DNA of 64,000 nt from Bryum argenteum. Taxonomy: Eukaryota > Streptophyta > Bryopsida > Bryales > Bryaceae. Numbering within the stretch: position 1 is the stretch's first letter; every line of letters begins with the position of its first letter. The stretch covers positions 24,084,758 through 24,148,757 of the forward strand of contig CM073323.1 of NCBI GenBank assembly GCA_037043015.1, written 5' to 3'. Below the pieces are notes generated by a model. The model was not told where the DNA came from. It saw only the letters and a program-made list of their open reading frames with translations, and did no database searches. The translations under genes and the position numbers were made by a program. Positions 47,186 through 58,605 of the stretch are shown piece by piece.

Positions 47186-48083
47186 GGTGCAATTCCTATA
47201 CAAATTCAAGTATACAATGCATAAGAACTTAGTACAACAGTATAGGACTAAATTTTAGAGCAAATCAATGAACAGGAACACTTCTTCACACAAGTATGGT
47301 TAAACTAGAATTCCCTTATTTAAAATATCGAATACGTAATCCACAAAATCATATGCTGGGAAATTAAAAATATTAAGAAATGGAAGAGACCAAATAAAAT
47401 TAAAAACAAACTATTTTCTCTGAACTCACGAGTGATAATGAAAAATCCGGGCAATTAAGTTATGTGGTTTTAAAGTGGCCACGTCAAGTACAGTACAGAA
47501 ATCCAAAATCAATAAACCATATCCATGATTAGGATTTCCTATTATTACTAATGAGGACGATGGCGAGTTAAAGTTCTGGTAACACTCGAGCGTTTTCCGT
47601 GTTACCGAGCGTTACGTGATTATGCCTACTCTATGGCATGATTCACCTACCACCATCCTCTGAGAGGGGTCTGGGTCTGGCGAAGCAGCTCATTCTTGGG
47701 TTTCTTTCACTTTCTCTCACCTGAAGTTGTGTGTGTGAGCTCTGAGTTTCTGTTCGTTGAGTTAGTTTTTTCGCTTACATTCTGTTATTTCGTCACCTGC
47801 GCAGAGTGCATCGCGTCGTAGTGAGCGAGCGCAATCCGAGAAGCGCGTCAGTTGTCGAAGTTTTCCGAGCTACTTTTGTTTGCAGGACCCGCTCGATAAT
47901 CTTAGTTCAGACTCTTGTGATTGTGAAAACTGAAGCCCATAGTGTTCTTGAGGGCTTGTTCATGTCGATGAGCGCGACTCAAGGCCACGAGGGGCTTCAG
48001 TTTATCACTTAGTGCTTTCCGGGGTTTAGTGTCGTCTATTTTGCTCGATTAGCTTGACATTTCTGAGTCAATAGCGAGGATAG

Positions 48084-48341
48084 AAGAGGAACCTGGTCGC
48101 ATCTTCCGAGTGCAGTGAGGAAGAAAGTGCGCGTACATCTTCCGACGAGGAGAACGAGGATGAAACGTCGAAACCAGCTTCAAGCTCTGATGACTCTGCG
48201 GACACGAGCAAGGCTGACAGCGGCGATAGTGACGAAGGAGAGGATTCAAAGAAGGTGCAAACCGAAGACGAGAACAATGAGAATGAGATTGAAGGTGACG
48301 AGAACTCCTCAGATGCTGCGACTTCGGATCACGCTGAGTAA
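48084..48341 (+). CDS. Acidic Ser/Glu/Asp-rich terminal exon inside the CACTA element
   Basis: After cgaggatag an 86-codon open stretch reads KRNLVASSECSEEE and then an almost purely acidic, Ser-rich sequence (EENEDETSKP, DSGDSDEGEDSKK) to TAA 48339-48341. The composition is like the tail of a nuclear chaperone or splicing-related protein. The upstream DNA (47600-48080) has promoter- and leader-like sequence but no clear ATG exon. It may be a captured host gene fragment (Pack-CACTA) or part of the element's own second protein. Confidence 0.4.
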   Translation, partial: KRNLVASSECSEEESARTSSDEENEDETSKPASSSDDSADTSKADSGDSDEGEDSKKVQTEDENNENEIEGDENSSDAATSDHAE

Positions 48342-49288
48342 AGCATTTCTCAGCTGTATATTAGGGGAGGGAGTCGAATGTAAAGAGTAATGTTATATTT
48401 ACATTTTCATGTGCATCGGATTTATGTATGTAGATACTGCATATGTTTCTTTCTACTAGGCTGTCTAACTTCATCATCTGCTCTCCTCGACTATATTAAA
48501 TGCTACAAATAAATCAGAACTTTCTCAAGACTAGTTCAGTACTTCTCTATAGTATGATTTCTGTTGTTGCTTGTATTTGACGCATTCTAAGTTATAACAT
48601 AGAAAATGGTGCCATCATCTCTCAGTGATGCATATTTTGTACAAATGAAACGTAAAATTTCTGTTGTAATAAGGGCTGAATTGAATATAAGTAGGTAGGG
48701 GGCCAAAATGAGGATTGCACTCCGAACAGTAAGGAAAACCACATATCCAATGGCTGCGCAGCACGAATTAAAATTTTGAGGTCATGACATGGCAAGTTAC
48801 TATTCGCCGGAGAAAATTCTAATCTCGGAATCATGTGACGTCAAAAGAGCTACACGTGCCACTTATCTTCGAACTACCCTCCAATAGACTGTTTTATCTA
48901 AGGTAAAGTTCCAGGGTAATAAATCAAAACTAAAATTACTGTAGTCATAACTTAAAAGTGAAAATGGAAATTACTATCAAGGGTGAACTCCGAAAATAGA
49001 ATTACATGTTCAGTCGACTTAATGTATGGTAAGAATAATTTCTTTACGACCCCGGGACTACCGCAACAGTAACGTTAAAACAACACTCCATGGGAACGCG
49101 CTGATCAAGGGAACATAACGTTCCCAATCCAAATACCGTCCGTAGCTCCACCTACACCCCAAGGTAGTGAAATTTTTAATTACGTCTACCTACAACTTCG
49201 CCTACGTTTTCGGGACGCCGTCTGCGATTTTTTACAGACCAAATAGCTACGATTCTGGCGTAGTTCGCACTGCAACATTCTAGTAGTG

Positions 49289-51953
49289 TCACATTACTTG
49301 AGGCCCGACCTTGGCAAGGTGACCTTCTTGGAGGGGAGCAATTTGCTCATGTTGACAAACTCAAGAGAAATTCAAGGGATCTTTTGGGAGTGAATAAATA
49401 AGGAAGACGAATCACACATGACCATGTAACATTGCAAACCGGGTTGCAATGGGCGCATGAGATTCTTTCTTCTCCCCGTAGCAACTGAGGTGGCCCGGGA
49501 AGCCTCCTTGCAGGGCAAAGGTAGAGGAAACGATAACGGATGCCCTAATTTCGATGAGCTTGTCGCAGCGTGAGGAAGTCGAACCTCCTCCTGTGGTGAC
49601 ATCTGTGATTCTAGAGTAGGAGCGGTACAAGTCAGACATGCAATTGCAGGTCAGCATGATGAAGCAGTGTGGTAAATGTGACGAGCGACGATCTAGCCGT
49701 CGCGAATACATGGATCACCTTAGGACATGAACCTTATTTGAGTGGTAACCTCATGCAGCTCACAGGAAGCTGTGTACCGTATTTTACCACGCCAGACGGC
49801 CATTTCACTGAGGGTATTTATCATCGTTTCACTAACAGAATACGATGCTTCAATACGAAAAATGGCACAGTCAATTTCAGCATTCTGGAAAACTACGGGT
49901 AAGTTTTGAAAGCTAGTTCAGATGATACGCTTGAAAGTCACGGTTTCATGCCTGGCTCGGGAGATTCCACTGATAAAAGCACATTCCAATTCTGCTAGAC
50001 CAATCAATCGTATCGTTGACATTTCACAATTTCAAAACTTTCAACATACAGTGCTGGAGTTGACATTTGATTGAATCGATGACCAGTGCATGGAAGCACA
50101 TGCACGGTGTCCAAAACTGGTCCTCAGCTCAAATGATTAATACATTGACTTTTTGAAAAAATCAATAATAATAATAATAATCCAAAAGTGGTCCTCAGTT
50201 CCCGCCGTCTCGGGCTTATAGCAACCATAGCATGTCGAGAGAGCTGGTGTGGTGACATTTGTGAAGCTAGCATAGGGAGCTTCGAGGGTATGCCATCATA
50301 TGTGAGCTCCAAAAACGGTCGGTTCAACACACGGTGAATGATTCTAAATTCAAATCTACGGTCGTTTCTGAATTGGACCTGGGGTCATGACTAAATCCAA
50401 AAATAAAAACTAAATATGGATACGGGGACATGACAAGCGTATGGGAACATGACTGACCCCAAAAACAAAAGGTCATACGGCTGTACCTCTCCCTCTACAG
50501 CCAAGGGCCCAAAGGTGTGATTCAGTCGCCTGTGACATTTTCTCTTTGATTGATTTCTGCCACGGAAAAAAAATGAAGTTTACTCCAAAAAATACAACTG
50601 TAAGGACATGGGAACTCACATGATATTTTTATCTTCGTTGGAATCTCACGGAACCGAGGACATGACATCCATAGGATGCAGGTGATGTCCATTTACTGGC
50701 GTGGTTGCTGGGGTCCTTCTTCCACATTCAACAGATTAGGTACAATCTGAGTCGCAATTCAGCGTGATTCACGACCTTACCTATCTCAGGATGGACCTTC
50801 AGAGTACATTTCAGGATTCTTTGCCTTATCTTCTTGACATTGTCTTCCTGAAATTGTCTGAAGTAAACAAATTAGAATTCTCCTAGAGGGAAACGCATGG
50901 GTAAACTATAATTATATAGGGTCAAATAAAGGTTTGCAAAAAGGGGTCCAAAGAAATCATCATTTTATATAACTTTATCTCAACAGATAGCCACTATGAA
51001 CTGCACAGCAAATGTTCCTTTTGTCTTGATTGCTTGCCAAAAAAAAACAAGCTCCATAATTATGCGTATTCTCCCACCCATGGAATAGATGATTCCATCC
51101 CACTCTGCACATCTTTTGCAATCATTCTCATGACTGAGACTATATTCACCCGTGCGATCCCATTTATGATGATTGTCCTTGGCTTCAGATCATTAACCTG
51201 ACATCATAGCAGACTACAGATTGCATCATCCGCGAGCTAATCATGAGAGAATCAAAAATGAGAAAGTGTCAGCCTCACCAAACCGACCTCCCACTCTGAA
51301 ACCACGAATGAGAGTTTTACATTATCCATCACTCGTAACTCGTAACCCACTCACTAACTGTAGAAGCCACTGAGTAGCGCCCGCGTCCTTTCTGGGTGCG
51401 AACGATTCCTTCCTCGATTGTGCATCAACCGAAACCCAAACAAGCCACAAATCGCAGGTAGACGATCTTTCTGTACCAGAATTTTCATTTCGGGTAGGAT
51501 ACATATACAACATTCTTACCTCCTGGAGATCATGTCTAACAACAGTTGACCGCTGCTTGATCACATCCTGGTTGTTGCATCCCAAGTTAATCCGTGTAGA
51601 ACCCGTGTTCCAAGGTAATCAAGCACACTTGTTTCAATTGCATTGCACCGTCGATTCCCGTTCCGATTCATGAAAAGCCACAGAATCTTGGCAGGAATTG
51701 TGACCCCTCCGAGGCGCGCCCTACTCATACATTGCCAGTCTGTTCATTGCTTAGAGTCGGCCACCACATTGACTACAGATGGGTTCCCACAACTTGCTGA
51801 TCAATTGTTTATCGTGCCCATGCACCCATTGATTCATGGATCGATGGACACGACATCTTCCGCTTATTGTTGCTGCTAGTAGCGAGTAGCAACGTGAGAG
51901 CTTCTCTGCTTCCCTGACGATTTTCAAATAGGCAGAATAGTTGCTCCAGCGAG
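49289..51953. repeat. Left part of segmental duplication block B
   Basis: Collinear with 58740-61812: GGGTTGCAATGGGCGCATGAG (49441 and 58786), R1 (49565-49905 and 58925-59240), GGGGACATGACAAGCGTATGGGAACATG (about 50420 and 60185), and the block 51240-51740 (61080-61600). The two copies are highly similar apart from ~500 bp of extra sequence in the right copy. Short ORFs here recur between copies but lack coding character. No gene is called. Confidence 0.7.
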
Positions 51954-52084
51954 TATAAAGCCAGCTGCATCCCTCAGGTCGAATCATCTTCTCACTCGCT
52001 CTCCCGCTTCCTGCTTGCACCACTCTTCTCAGCTCGATCAGTCTTCGATCAGTCTTCGATCAGTCTGCAAAGCGCTCCTGAGTC

Positions 52085-52561
52085 ATGGCGGCTTCGATGA
52101 GAACTCTGGCTCTGCTGGGTCTGGTGATGGCCGCGTTCTGCGTGGCTGCGGAGGCCACAGCCGTCCAGGGCTCCCGGAAGCTGGACTTGGGTGTGGGCCT
52201 GAAAGTGAAGCTGGCTGTCAAGGTCAACCTCAATCTATGCTACCACGACATCAGGGTGTATGTTGGGCTCGGTGCCACGGGCCAGCTGTGCCCTGCCAAG
52301 ACGATCACAGTGCTGAAGCCCGTGACAACGACATTGGTGGTGGCCAACTTGGTGTACGTGGACCTGGAGATCCTCGGAGTGAAGGTGGCCAAGGTACGCG
52401 TGGTGATCGACTTGACGAAGGCGACGCTGATCGGCGACGTGTACCAGATCGTGCTGGATTGTGTGGAAGATGTGAAGACGAAGCAGCTGACGGTGCTGTT
52501 CTTGGGCGTGAAACTGACGGTCCTGGATCTGGTGAAGCTGGGCGTCGTCGTGATCGTGTAA
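52085..52561 (+). CDS. Secreted valine-rich protein, copy 3
   Basis: Intronless, 158 residues, identical in protein to copy 4. Signal peptide MAASMRTLALLGLVMAAFCV, then a beta-rich mature chain with three conserved cysteines. TATAAA at 51954-51959, three GATCAGTCT-type leader units, AATAAA at 52831-52836. The stop context (GTGTAAACAGAGTG) matches copy 2 and differs from copies 4 and 5. It forms the right end of duplication block B. Confidence 0.9.
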   Translation: MAASMRTLALLGLVMAAFCVAAEATAVQGSRKLDLGVGLKVKLAVKVNLNLCYHDIRVYVGLGATGQLCPAKTITVLKPVTTTLVVANLVYVDLEILGVKVAKVRVVIDLTKATLIGDVYQIVLDCVEDVKTKQLTVLFLGVKLTVLDLVKLGVVVIV

Positions 52562-52839
52562 ACAGAGTGTCTAGTTGATCGTTCTGATGCCACTCTTGCT
52601 ACATTTCAGTGCACGTACGTACATTGAGGTGGCTGGCGGATGTGTTGGCAGTGTCGGTAGCTAGATTGTGTGTGTGTTTGTGGAAGTGCGAGGGGGGTTG
52701 AATGGGCGGACTGCATGTAAATTGCATTGGCATGCTACTTTGCAATGGTAGTCCTCCTTATGTAGATTGTAAAGGCAGTCCATGTAGTACAGATTGAGGT
52801 GTCTGTAAATCCACGAATCTGTATAACATCAATAAAACA

Positions 52840-54534
52840 ATTGGGGTTGTATACACTGTTCAAATGATGGTGATGAGCCATCTTCATTGATCTGTTTGCT
52901 TTTTGATACGTGTCTGTTGGGAATCCTCCTCTTGAAGAGATGATATTTTACATGGGCGTCATGACTATCTCACTCGAGCGGGTAAATCTTGAGTTGTAGG
53001 TATGAGTAAAGTGGAACTCAAGTACTCAAAGGGGTTATCTAATTCAAATCTGTAATCCACTCGATAGAGCAAGGTATAGTTACTAGTTACTATCACTATC
53101 AATGTAATACATCCTAAACATTCTTGGTTTGAATTAATTTTTGTCGAAAGTGAGCACGAGGTAGGGTAGGGTACTTCAGGTCTTCATCGCATGGTTAACA
53201 TTGTACAAAGAATATTTTGTATCCATTCAACCCCAATTCCGTTAAAATGGCATTATTCTGGTAAGATGGCACACCTCAACATTCTGAACTGTAGTTCAAG
53301 AACCATGTGATATAACAGAATTTTAAAGTGATATTAGGGAATATGAGTGACAATGAATATAAAGAAGTGATATTACAAAAAAAATTGTGATATTACAGAA
53401 TATACCATTTTATATGAGCACAAATGTAAGATCTAGTGTGACAAAATGGCACATGGCATAGTGCCATTTTAACGGAATTGGGGTTATTCCCGGAATCTTT
53501 CACGCACATACAAATGTTTCCTACTTCTATGATAAGTAGTTACAAGTACAAATAATTATCTAACCATTAAATTTAACGAGAAATACAGAGCCAATATTTG
53601 AAAATACAGGGACACCCGTGTGTCGTCGAAAGAACCTTGCTTGCTTCTAAGGGGAACTTCAATGGATGCCCTGTTCAAAGGGCCGCCAACGGCATATCGC
53701 AGGCGGGGCAGGCAATGTGGAGGTGCCCTCAATGGTGTGCCTGGCAGCTGCGCTCGCCATTGCTTTGGCTCGCCACTTGGCACCAGTTGTGTCATTTGCG
53801 GAGGCGTCAAGATTTGGAACAATTGGTAAATGAGTAGATGTTCCATTGTGGCCCTTTGACTCCTCTTGGCTTGAGTACTGCGTCTCCTTGCAAAGCCGGA
53901 AAATATGCTGAGAGCTGGAGCTCCAATAGCGGACTCGTCAGGGTGAAGAGAGCTGAAGCGTGACCGTTGGGTCGACTTTTTGGTGAACTCACGGTTAGAG
54001 CCGTTGGCGGGACCCATTACCGAGTCCATTGAGGATGCTCTAAGTACATTCACATTTCACCAGAAGTTTGACTTTTCTTCTGTGCTTGCAAGTGTCATGA
54101 GAGCAATCAAGATTACTAACTCACAGTACATGCACATGAACAAAGTGTCATGTCAAAGTTGTTTGGATTTGGGTTGACTCTGAGGAGGGATTAAAGTCAA
54201 CCACACTCAAACTTGAACAAAGGTCATCTAATACATGCGATGCTCGACACAGTTTCAGACACAGCTATTTTCAAAACAAATGTTCAAATCAATCTTTGTT
54301 CGACCTGTTTAAGAAAGCATCATAAAAGTCGAAAAAGACAGAACATATATCCATCGATGTGCACCAAGATTTCAAACTAGAGTATTTATTCGCATACTGA
54401 ATTCCAGTAGTTTCAGCTTCCAACATGTACATTCATTCTCGCAGAAAGCCAGATTCTTCTAACCAAAGCTTCTCAACCAGGGGTATACATATGCATGAAC
54501 ATACGATAGAATTTTACTCATGCAGCTGCCATTT
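52840..54534. other. Intergenic region with MITEs
   Basis: No gene called. It contains the MITE at 53229-53485 and a possible smaller inverted-repeat element at 53918-54040. The 165-codon minus ORF at 53556-54053 overlaps that element and has no recognisable domain. Confidence 0.45.
53229..53485. mobile_element. MITE with 24 bp perfect terminal inverted repeats
   Basis: The ends start AACCCCAATTCCGTTAAAAT.. and pair perfectly over 24 bases (53229-53252 with 53462-53485). ATTC flanks both sides (53225-53228 and 53486-53489), a probable 4 bp target duplication. Inside, an ATGGCACA motif is also inverted. There is no coding capacity. The superfamily is not assigned. Confidence 0.8.
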
Positions 54535-55002
54535 CTAGTACGTTCCATAACGCTCACCTTTCATCAAGCAAATAGGGACAGTGTTAACTAGAGCCTGGAT
54601 GCCCAGCTTGTCCTTCCCACAAGTCTGTTTCGTGATCACAATGATGGCGTTGATGTTAATCTTCGCAAGATCAGCTTTGGCGACCACATAAGCGACCGCG
54701 TTGATCTCGACAGTCACATACTGAAGAGGAAAGAGTTCCTTCGCAACTGATATCGTCACCTTGATCTTGCTCTTCACCGTCACACCGGGCACGAGGTTGC
54801 AGATCGCCGGACAGACACAGTCAGGCTGCGGACATGGCGCTCTAATGCAATAGATCGTCGGGCACGTACAAGGCTGGCAGATAGGCGGGACGAAGACGAC
54901 GATGTCGGTGCTCAGCTCGTTGACGACCACCAGAGCATTGGTCGTTGATAGCAGAGTCACGAGAAGCGCTCCCAGAACCAGAAAACTGAAGCCTTTCGCC
55001 AT
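54535..55002 (-). CDS. Cysteine-rich secreted protein
   Basis: Intronless, 155 residues from ATG 55002; the frame is open upstream but has no earlier ATG. The signal peptide MAKGFSFLVLGALLVTLLST ends near TNA. A cysteine-rich block follows (CQPCTCPTIYC, CPQPDCVCPAIC; nine Cys within ~30 residues). Then comes a Val/Ile/Lys-rich part (KSKIKVTISVAKELF, NINAIIVITKQTC) resembling the beta-rich body of the valine-rich family, ending in MKGERYGTY. The leader repeats CTTCGATCAGT, like the leaders of that family. It is probably a distant relative with an added Cys-rich head. Possible roles are wall or defence protein; function is unknown. Confidence 0.75.
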   Translation of the reverse strand: MAKGFSFLVLGALLVTLLSTTNALVVVNELSTDIVVFVPPICQPCTCPTIYCIRAPCPQPDCVCPAICNLVPGVTVKSKIKVTISVAKELFPLQYVTVEINAVAYVVAKADLAKININAIIVITKQTCGKDKLGIQALVNTVPICLMKGERYGTY

Positions 55003-57089
55003 TGCGAATGCACTGATCGAAGCGGGCAATGTACTGTACTGATCGAAGTTGGCAATGAGCAGGTCGAAGCTGGTGATGGAATCAGCTACTTACATACTAC
55101 CAGTCTATCGCCTCGGTCCTCGAAATACTGGTGTCAGAGTGTACGTGCCGCAACGAGGAGAACTGAATTTTGAAGCGGTTGCATGGGTGCCCACTTGCTT
55201 CAACAGTGGATTGTTTCTACGTAACACCTCGTTACTGTTGTGGTTGAGCCTTTCATGTACCCCGCAGGTGGTATTGTCCTGAAGACCTAGCTTGGACGAT
55301 CGAATTTCGCCCCTACAAGCTGGCCCAGCCAGTGAGAATACTGAAGTAAAATGGGGCCGGAGGCTCCATCGCTGAATTAAAGTAATGAAGATATAGTCTA
55401 CTCTTCGGAATTTTGAATCTACACATTACAAATTAAAGCAGGGGAGTCTGTACCCCTCCCGTGCTCCAAGAAAAGCCTGTTAGTAGGAGTATGTTACACT
55501 GATCCATCTAGCTTCTAAATCGGTTGCATAGATTAGTAACCACTTACCTCAGCAGTAGACTATTCGTACGTACGTAGGTTCATCATAGCTTGACCCTTTC
55601 TTGTACCTTGCAGGTGGAGATCAACTTACTTGGCGGGGCCCGGCTGTTACCAATCCCAGCACCTCACCTTAACGCCTATCACTTCCTACACTACGTAGGT
55701 ACCGCAGTCGTAGATTTGATATAATGACGCCCTACTGTAGTGCTACACAGTAAGTGGTTAACCTGGCGGCAATGTTCCGGGAGAATCGGGGTTTAGTGCA
55801 ATGAAGGCCGCTTGATTTTCAGAAAAACCGTTCGAAGTGTCTAGGTGCCGGCCAAATACAGGCCTGTTGAAAAACAAAATAGAAATTTGTTCACAAATAT
55901 TGCAGAAAGACCGGTCATAACGATTCAACACCGGTTAAGAATTTGTGACAGCGTATAATGGCTGGTTCGTCTGAATTTCTCCCAGAACCCTGCATGGCGG
56001 CGCAGGACTGGGCTGGGCTGCACTTCGAAACAGTAGCACTTGTATCCACGACGATTCATTTGATTCCATTGATCCAATACGACCAACAGATGCTCCAAGA
56101 GTCTCGATACCAGCATTCCACGTAGAAACAGCTGGAGTGGTAATGAATGAAGCCAGATCATCCAAAGATTTTTGTGAATCCATACACGACGATGTTCTGC
56201 TCATTCATATGAAATCATGAACACTGTAAATGATAGACTGAGAAAGTTTGAGATCAAATGCTCTAAATCTTGTGTGCATTTTGAAAAGTAATCAAAATTA
56301 CTGTATCATACAATCTATAATGCTTACGCTATTATTTGAGTAGGACTATGCTCGCACAATTTCATACTCCTGGAATTTTCTCGTTACGGTGTTAGGAACA
56401 TTCTTGTTAAACTTTACACTCTGTCGGAATCTATCGAGGCCCAAAAAGTCTTCCGGGTACATGAAATATCTGGTACAAAAAGTCTCCACGACATTTTACC
56501 CGGAAGTCATTCTGGGTACATGAAATATCTAGTACTGTTCTGGGTACATGAGATATCTGATACTATTCTGGGGACATGAGAAAAGTCGTGAATTGTAGAA
56601 TTGACACCTCACTAAGGGTTCCTTGTCACTTGGACGAAGAGCAAAGAAAATTAAAATCATTTTCATGGTCATGGCTCTTGGCCAAGAGCCGTGACCACGA
56701 TGAATTAATTATGGAACTTTGAGTGGTCACTCTTGTAGTATAAAGTGAATTTAGACTAGGACATGTTTAAAATCAATATTTTAATATAAATCCTCATTAT
56801 ACTCGTTCTTACCCTCCCCTTTTTCCTCCTTACTTTTTAAATAATTAAACTCTAACTAATCAATGATTTTTGAGCCTCATGATCTCCATGATTGTAGTTG
56901 AGTTGTGGTATTTGCTTCGATTCAACTATAATCAAGGAGACCATGAAATCATTATCCGCTATGCAAAATTTAGCATAGTTTGGGGACATCAAAGTTAGTG
57001 GTCATTCCCTTTTTTCAAATTAGTGAATCGCGAATGGGACCAAGAGCACTTTACTCTCGAATCACAAATTTTATACGACCATGGTCATT
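55003..57089. other. Intergenic region with hairpins and short tandem repeats
   Basis: No gene found. Around 56450-56580 are four imperfect copies of CTGGGTACATGAAATATCT. A near-perfect 30 bp inverted repeat spans 56667-56696, and a 24-bp-arm hairpin spans 56878-56945. Confidence 0.5.
56878..56945. repeat. Hairpin with 24-base arms
   Basis: Arm 1 (56878-56901, CATGATCTCC...GTTGA) pairs with arm 2 (56922-56945) at 22 of 24 positions counting one G-U pair, with a 20-base loop. The size suits a microRNA-like precursor or a foldback remnant. Expression is unknown. Confidence 0.6.
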
Positions 57090-58560
57090 CTTCAGTGACT
57101 GCTCAGTTGCACCTGTTTGCTACGATCTATCTCACAAAAAACTTGTTGCATTTGTCATGTACGTGCAACGTTTCTGAAAATGTTCCACTTTGGAAGAATG
57201 TCATGAGATGGGAAGAGATTCTCAGCGTTACGTTTCGATACTCCACATTAGATTACATCGTTCGATTCCACATTAATGATAAAACCAACTCAAGATTTAG
57301 CCGATTGAGATAGTCACGACTCGCATGCCAAATGTCATCTCACTCGAAGAAAACTTGGATTCTCAACAGACACGTATCAAAAAGCAAACAGATTAATTAA
57401 GATAGCTCATCACCATCATTTGAACAGTGTATACAACCTCAACTGTTTTATTGATGTTATACAGATTCGTGCATTTACAGACACCTCAATCTGTACTACA
57501 TGGACTGCCTTTACAATCTACGTGAAGAGGACTACCATTTGCAAAAGAGCATGCCAATGTAATTTACATGGAGTCCTCCCATTCAACCGCCCTCGGACTT
57601 CCACAAACACACACACAATCTAGCTACCGACACTGCCAACACATCCGCCAGCCACCTCAATGTACGTACGTGCACTCAAGTGTAGCAAGAGTGGTATCAG
57701 AACGATCAACTAGACACTCTGTATCTAACACTCTGCACCATGCACATTTAGACGATCACGACGACGCCCAGCTTCACCAGATCCAGGACCGTCAGTTTCA
57801 CGCCCAAGAACAGCACCGTCAGCTGCTTCGTCTTCACATCTTCCACGCAATCCAGCACGATCTGGTACACGTCGCCGATCAGCGTCGCCTTCGTCAAGTC
57901 GATCACCACGCGTACCTTGGCCACCTTCACTCCGAGGATCTCCAGGTCCACGTACACCAAGTTGGCCACCACCAATGTCGTTGTCACGGGCTTCAGCACT
58001 GTGATCGTCTTGGCAGGGCACAGCTGGCCCGTGGCACCGAGCCCAACATACACCCTGATGTCGTGGTAGCATAGATTGAGGTTGACCTTGACAGCCAGCT
58101 TCACTTTCAGGCCCACACCCAAGTCCAGCTTCCGGGAGCCCTGGACGGCTGTGGCCTCCGCAGCCACGCAGAACGCGGCCATCACCAGACCCAGCAGAGC
58201 CAGTGTTCTCATCGAAGCCGCCATGACTCAGGAGCGCTTTGCAGACTGATCGAAGACTGATCGAAGACTGATCGAGCTGAGAAGAGTGGTGCAAGCAGGA
58301 AGCGGGAGAGCGAGTGAGAAGATGAATCGAGCTGAGGGATGCAGCTGGCTTTATACTCGCTGGAGCAACTATTCTGCCTGTTTAGAAATCGTCACGGACG
58401 CAGAGGAGCTCTCACGTCGCTACTCGCTACTCGCAGCAACAATAAGCGGAGGATGTCGTGTCCATCGATCCATGAATCAATGGGTGCATGGGCACGATAA
58501 ACAATTGATCGATCAGCAAGTTGTGGGAACCCATCTGTAGTCAGTGTGGACGTCAGTAAA
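57090..58560 (-). repeat. Left arm of a large inverted duplication
   Basis: The reverse complement of this stretch matches 61630-63240, including the gene copy, its promoter, its 3' end and sequence beyond it (TCTCAGCGTTACGTTTCGATACTCCACATTAGAT-type block near 57220, pairing with 62905-62955). The arms of ~1.5 kb are separated by ~3 kb. Confidence 0.8.
57748..58224 (-). CDS. Secreted valine-rich protein, copy 4 (inverted)
   Basis: Minus strand, 158 residues, protein identical to copy 3. TATAAA on the minus strand at 58350-58355; AATAAA at 57447-57452. After the stop it carries an extra ~22 bases (TGTGCATGGTGCAGAGTGTTA) shared only with copy 5, so copies 4 and 5 are sisters formed by inverted duplication. 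Signal peptide and three cysteines intact. Confidence 0.9.
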   Translation of the reverse strand: MAASMRTLALLGLVMAAFCVAAEATAVQGSRKLDLGVGLKVKLAVKVNLNLCYHDIRVYVGLGATGQLCPAKTITVLKPVTTTLVVANLVYVDLEILGVKVAKVRVVIDLTKATLIGDVYQIVLDCVEDVKTKQLTVLFLGVKLTVLDLVKLGVVVIV

Positions 58561-58605
58561 TGTAAATCACCTGCAATCAATAGATGTGTGTAGTTGCCGA
58601 TTGAA

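Larger units (their letters stand above)
46162..49288. mobile_element. CACTA-type DNA transposon, 3.1 kb, non-autonomous
   Basis: The left end is CACTACTAGAATG (46162). The right end, read inverted, is also CACTACTAGAATG, with similarity extending ~30 bp (..GCA.TGC.AACTACG). Subterminal TACG/CTACG-rich motifs recur at both ends, as expected for CACTA elements. Flanking trinucleotides (cta and tca) do not match cleanly. Inside are an exon like a transposase-associated domain (minus) and an acidic exon (plus), but no TNP2-like catalytic core, so the element depends on others for movement. The related duplicated block near 58725 lacks this insert. Confidence 0.8.

Noticed and set aside
51322..51585. 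87-codon minus ORF repeated at 61173-61436
   Set aside because: Shared because of the segmental duplication; no domain, signal or splice context.
52015..52578. 187-codon Gly/Arg-rich ORF overlapping the secreted protein gene, repeated in copies 4 and 5
   Set aside because: It is the shifted frame of a GC-rich gene; only the signal-peptide frame has matching family conservation in copy 1.
53918..54040. Small inverted-repeat element with GAGC..CTC ends
   Set aside because: The ends pair only imperfectly and no target duplication was found, so it is not called as a MITE.
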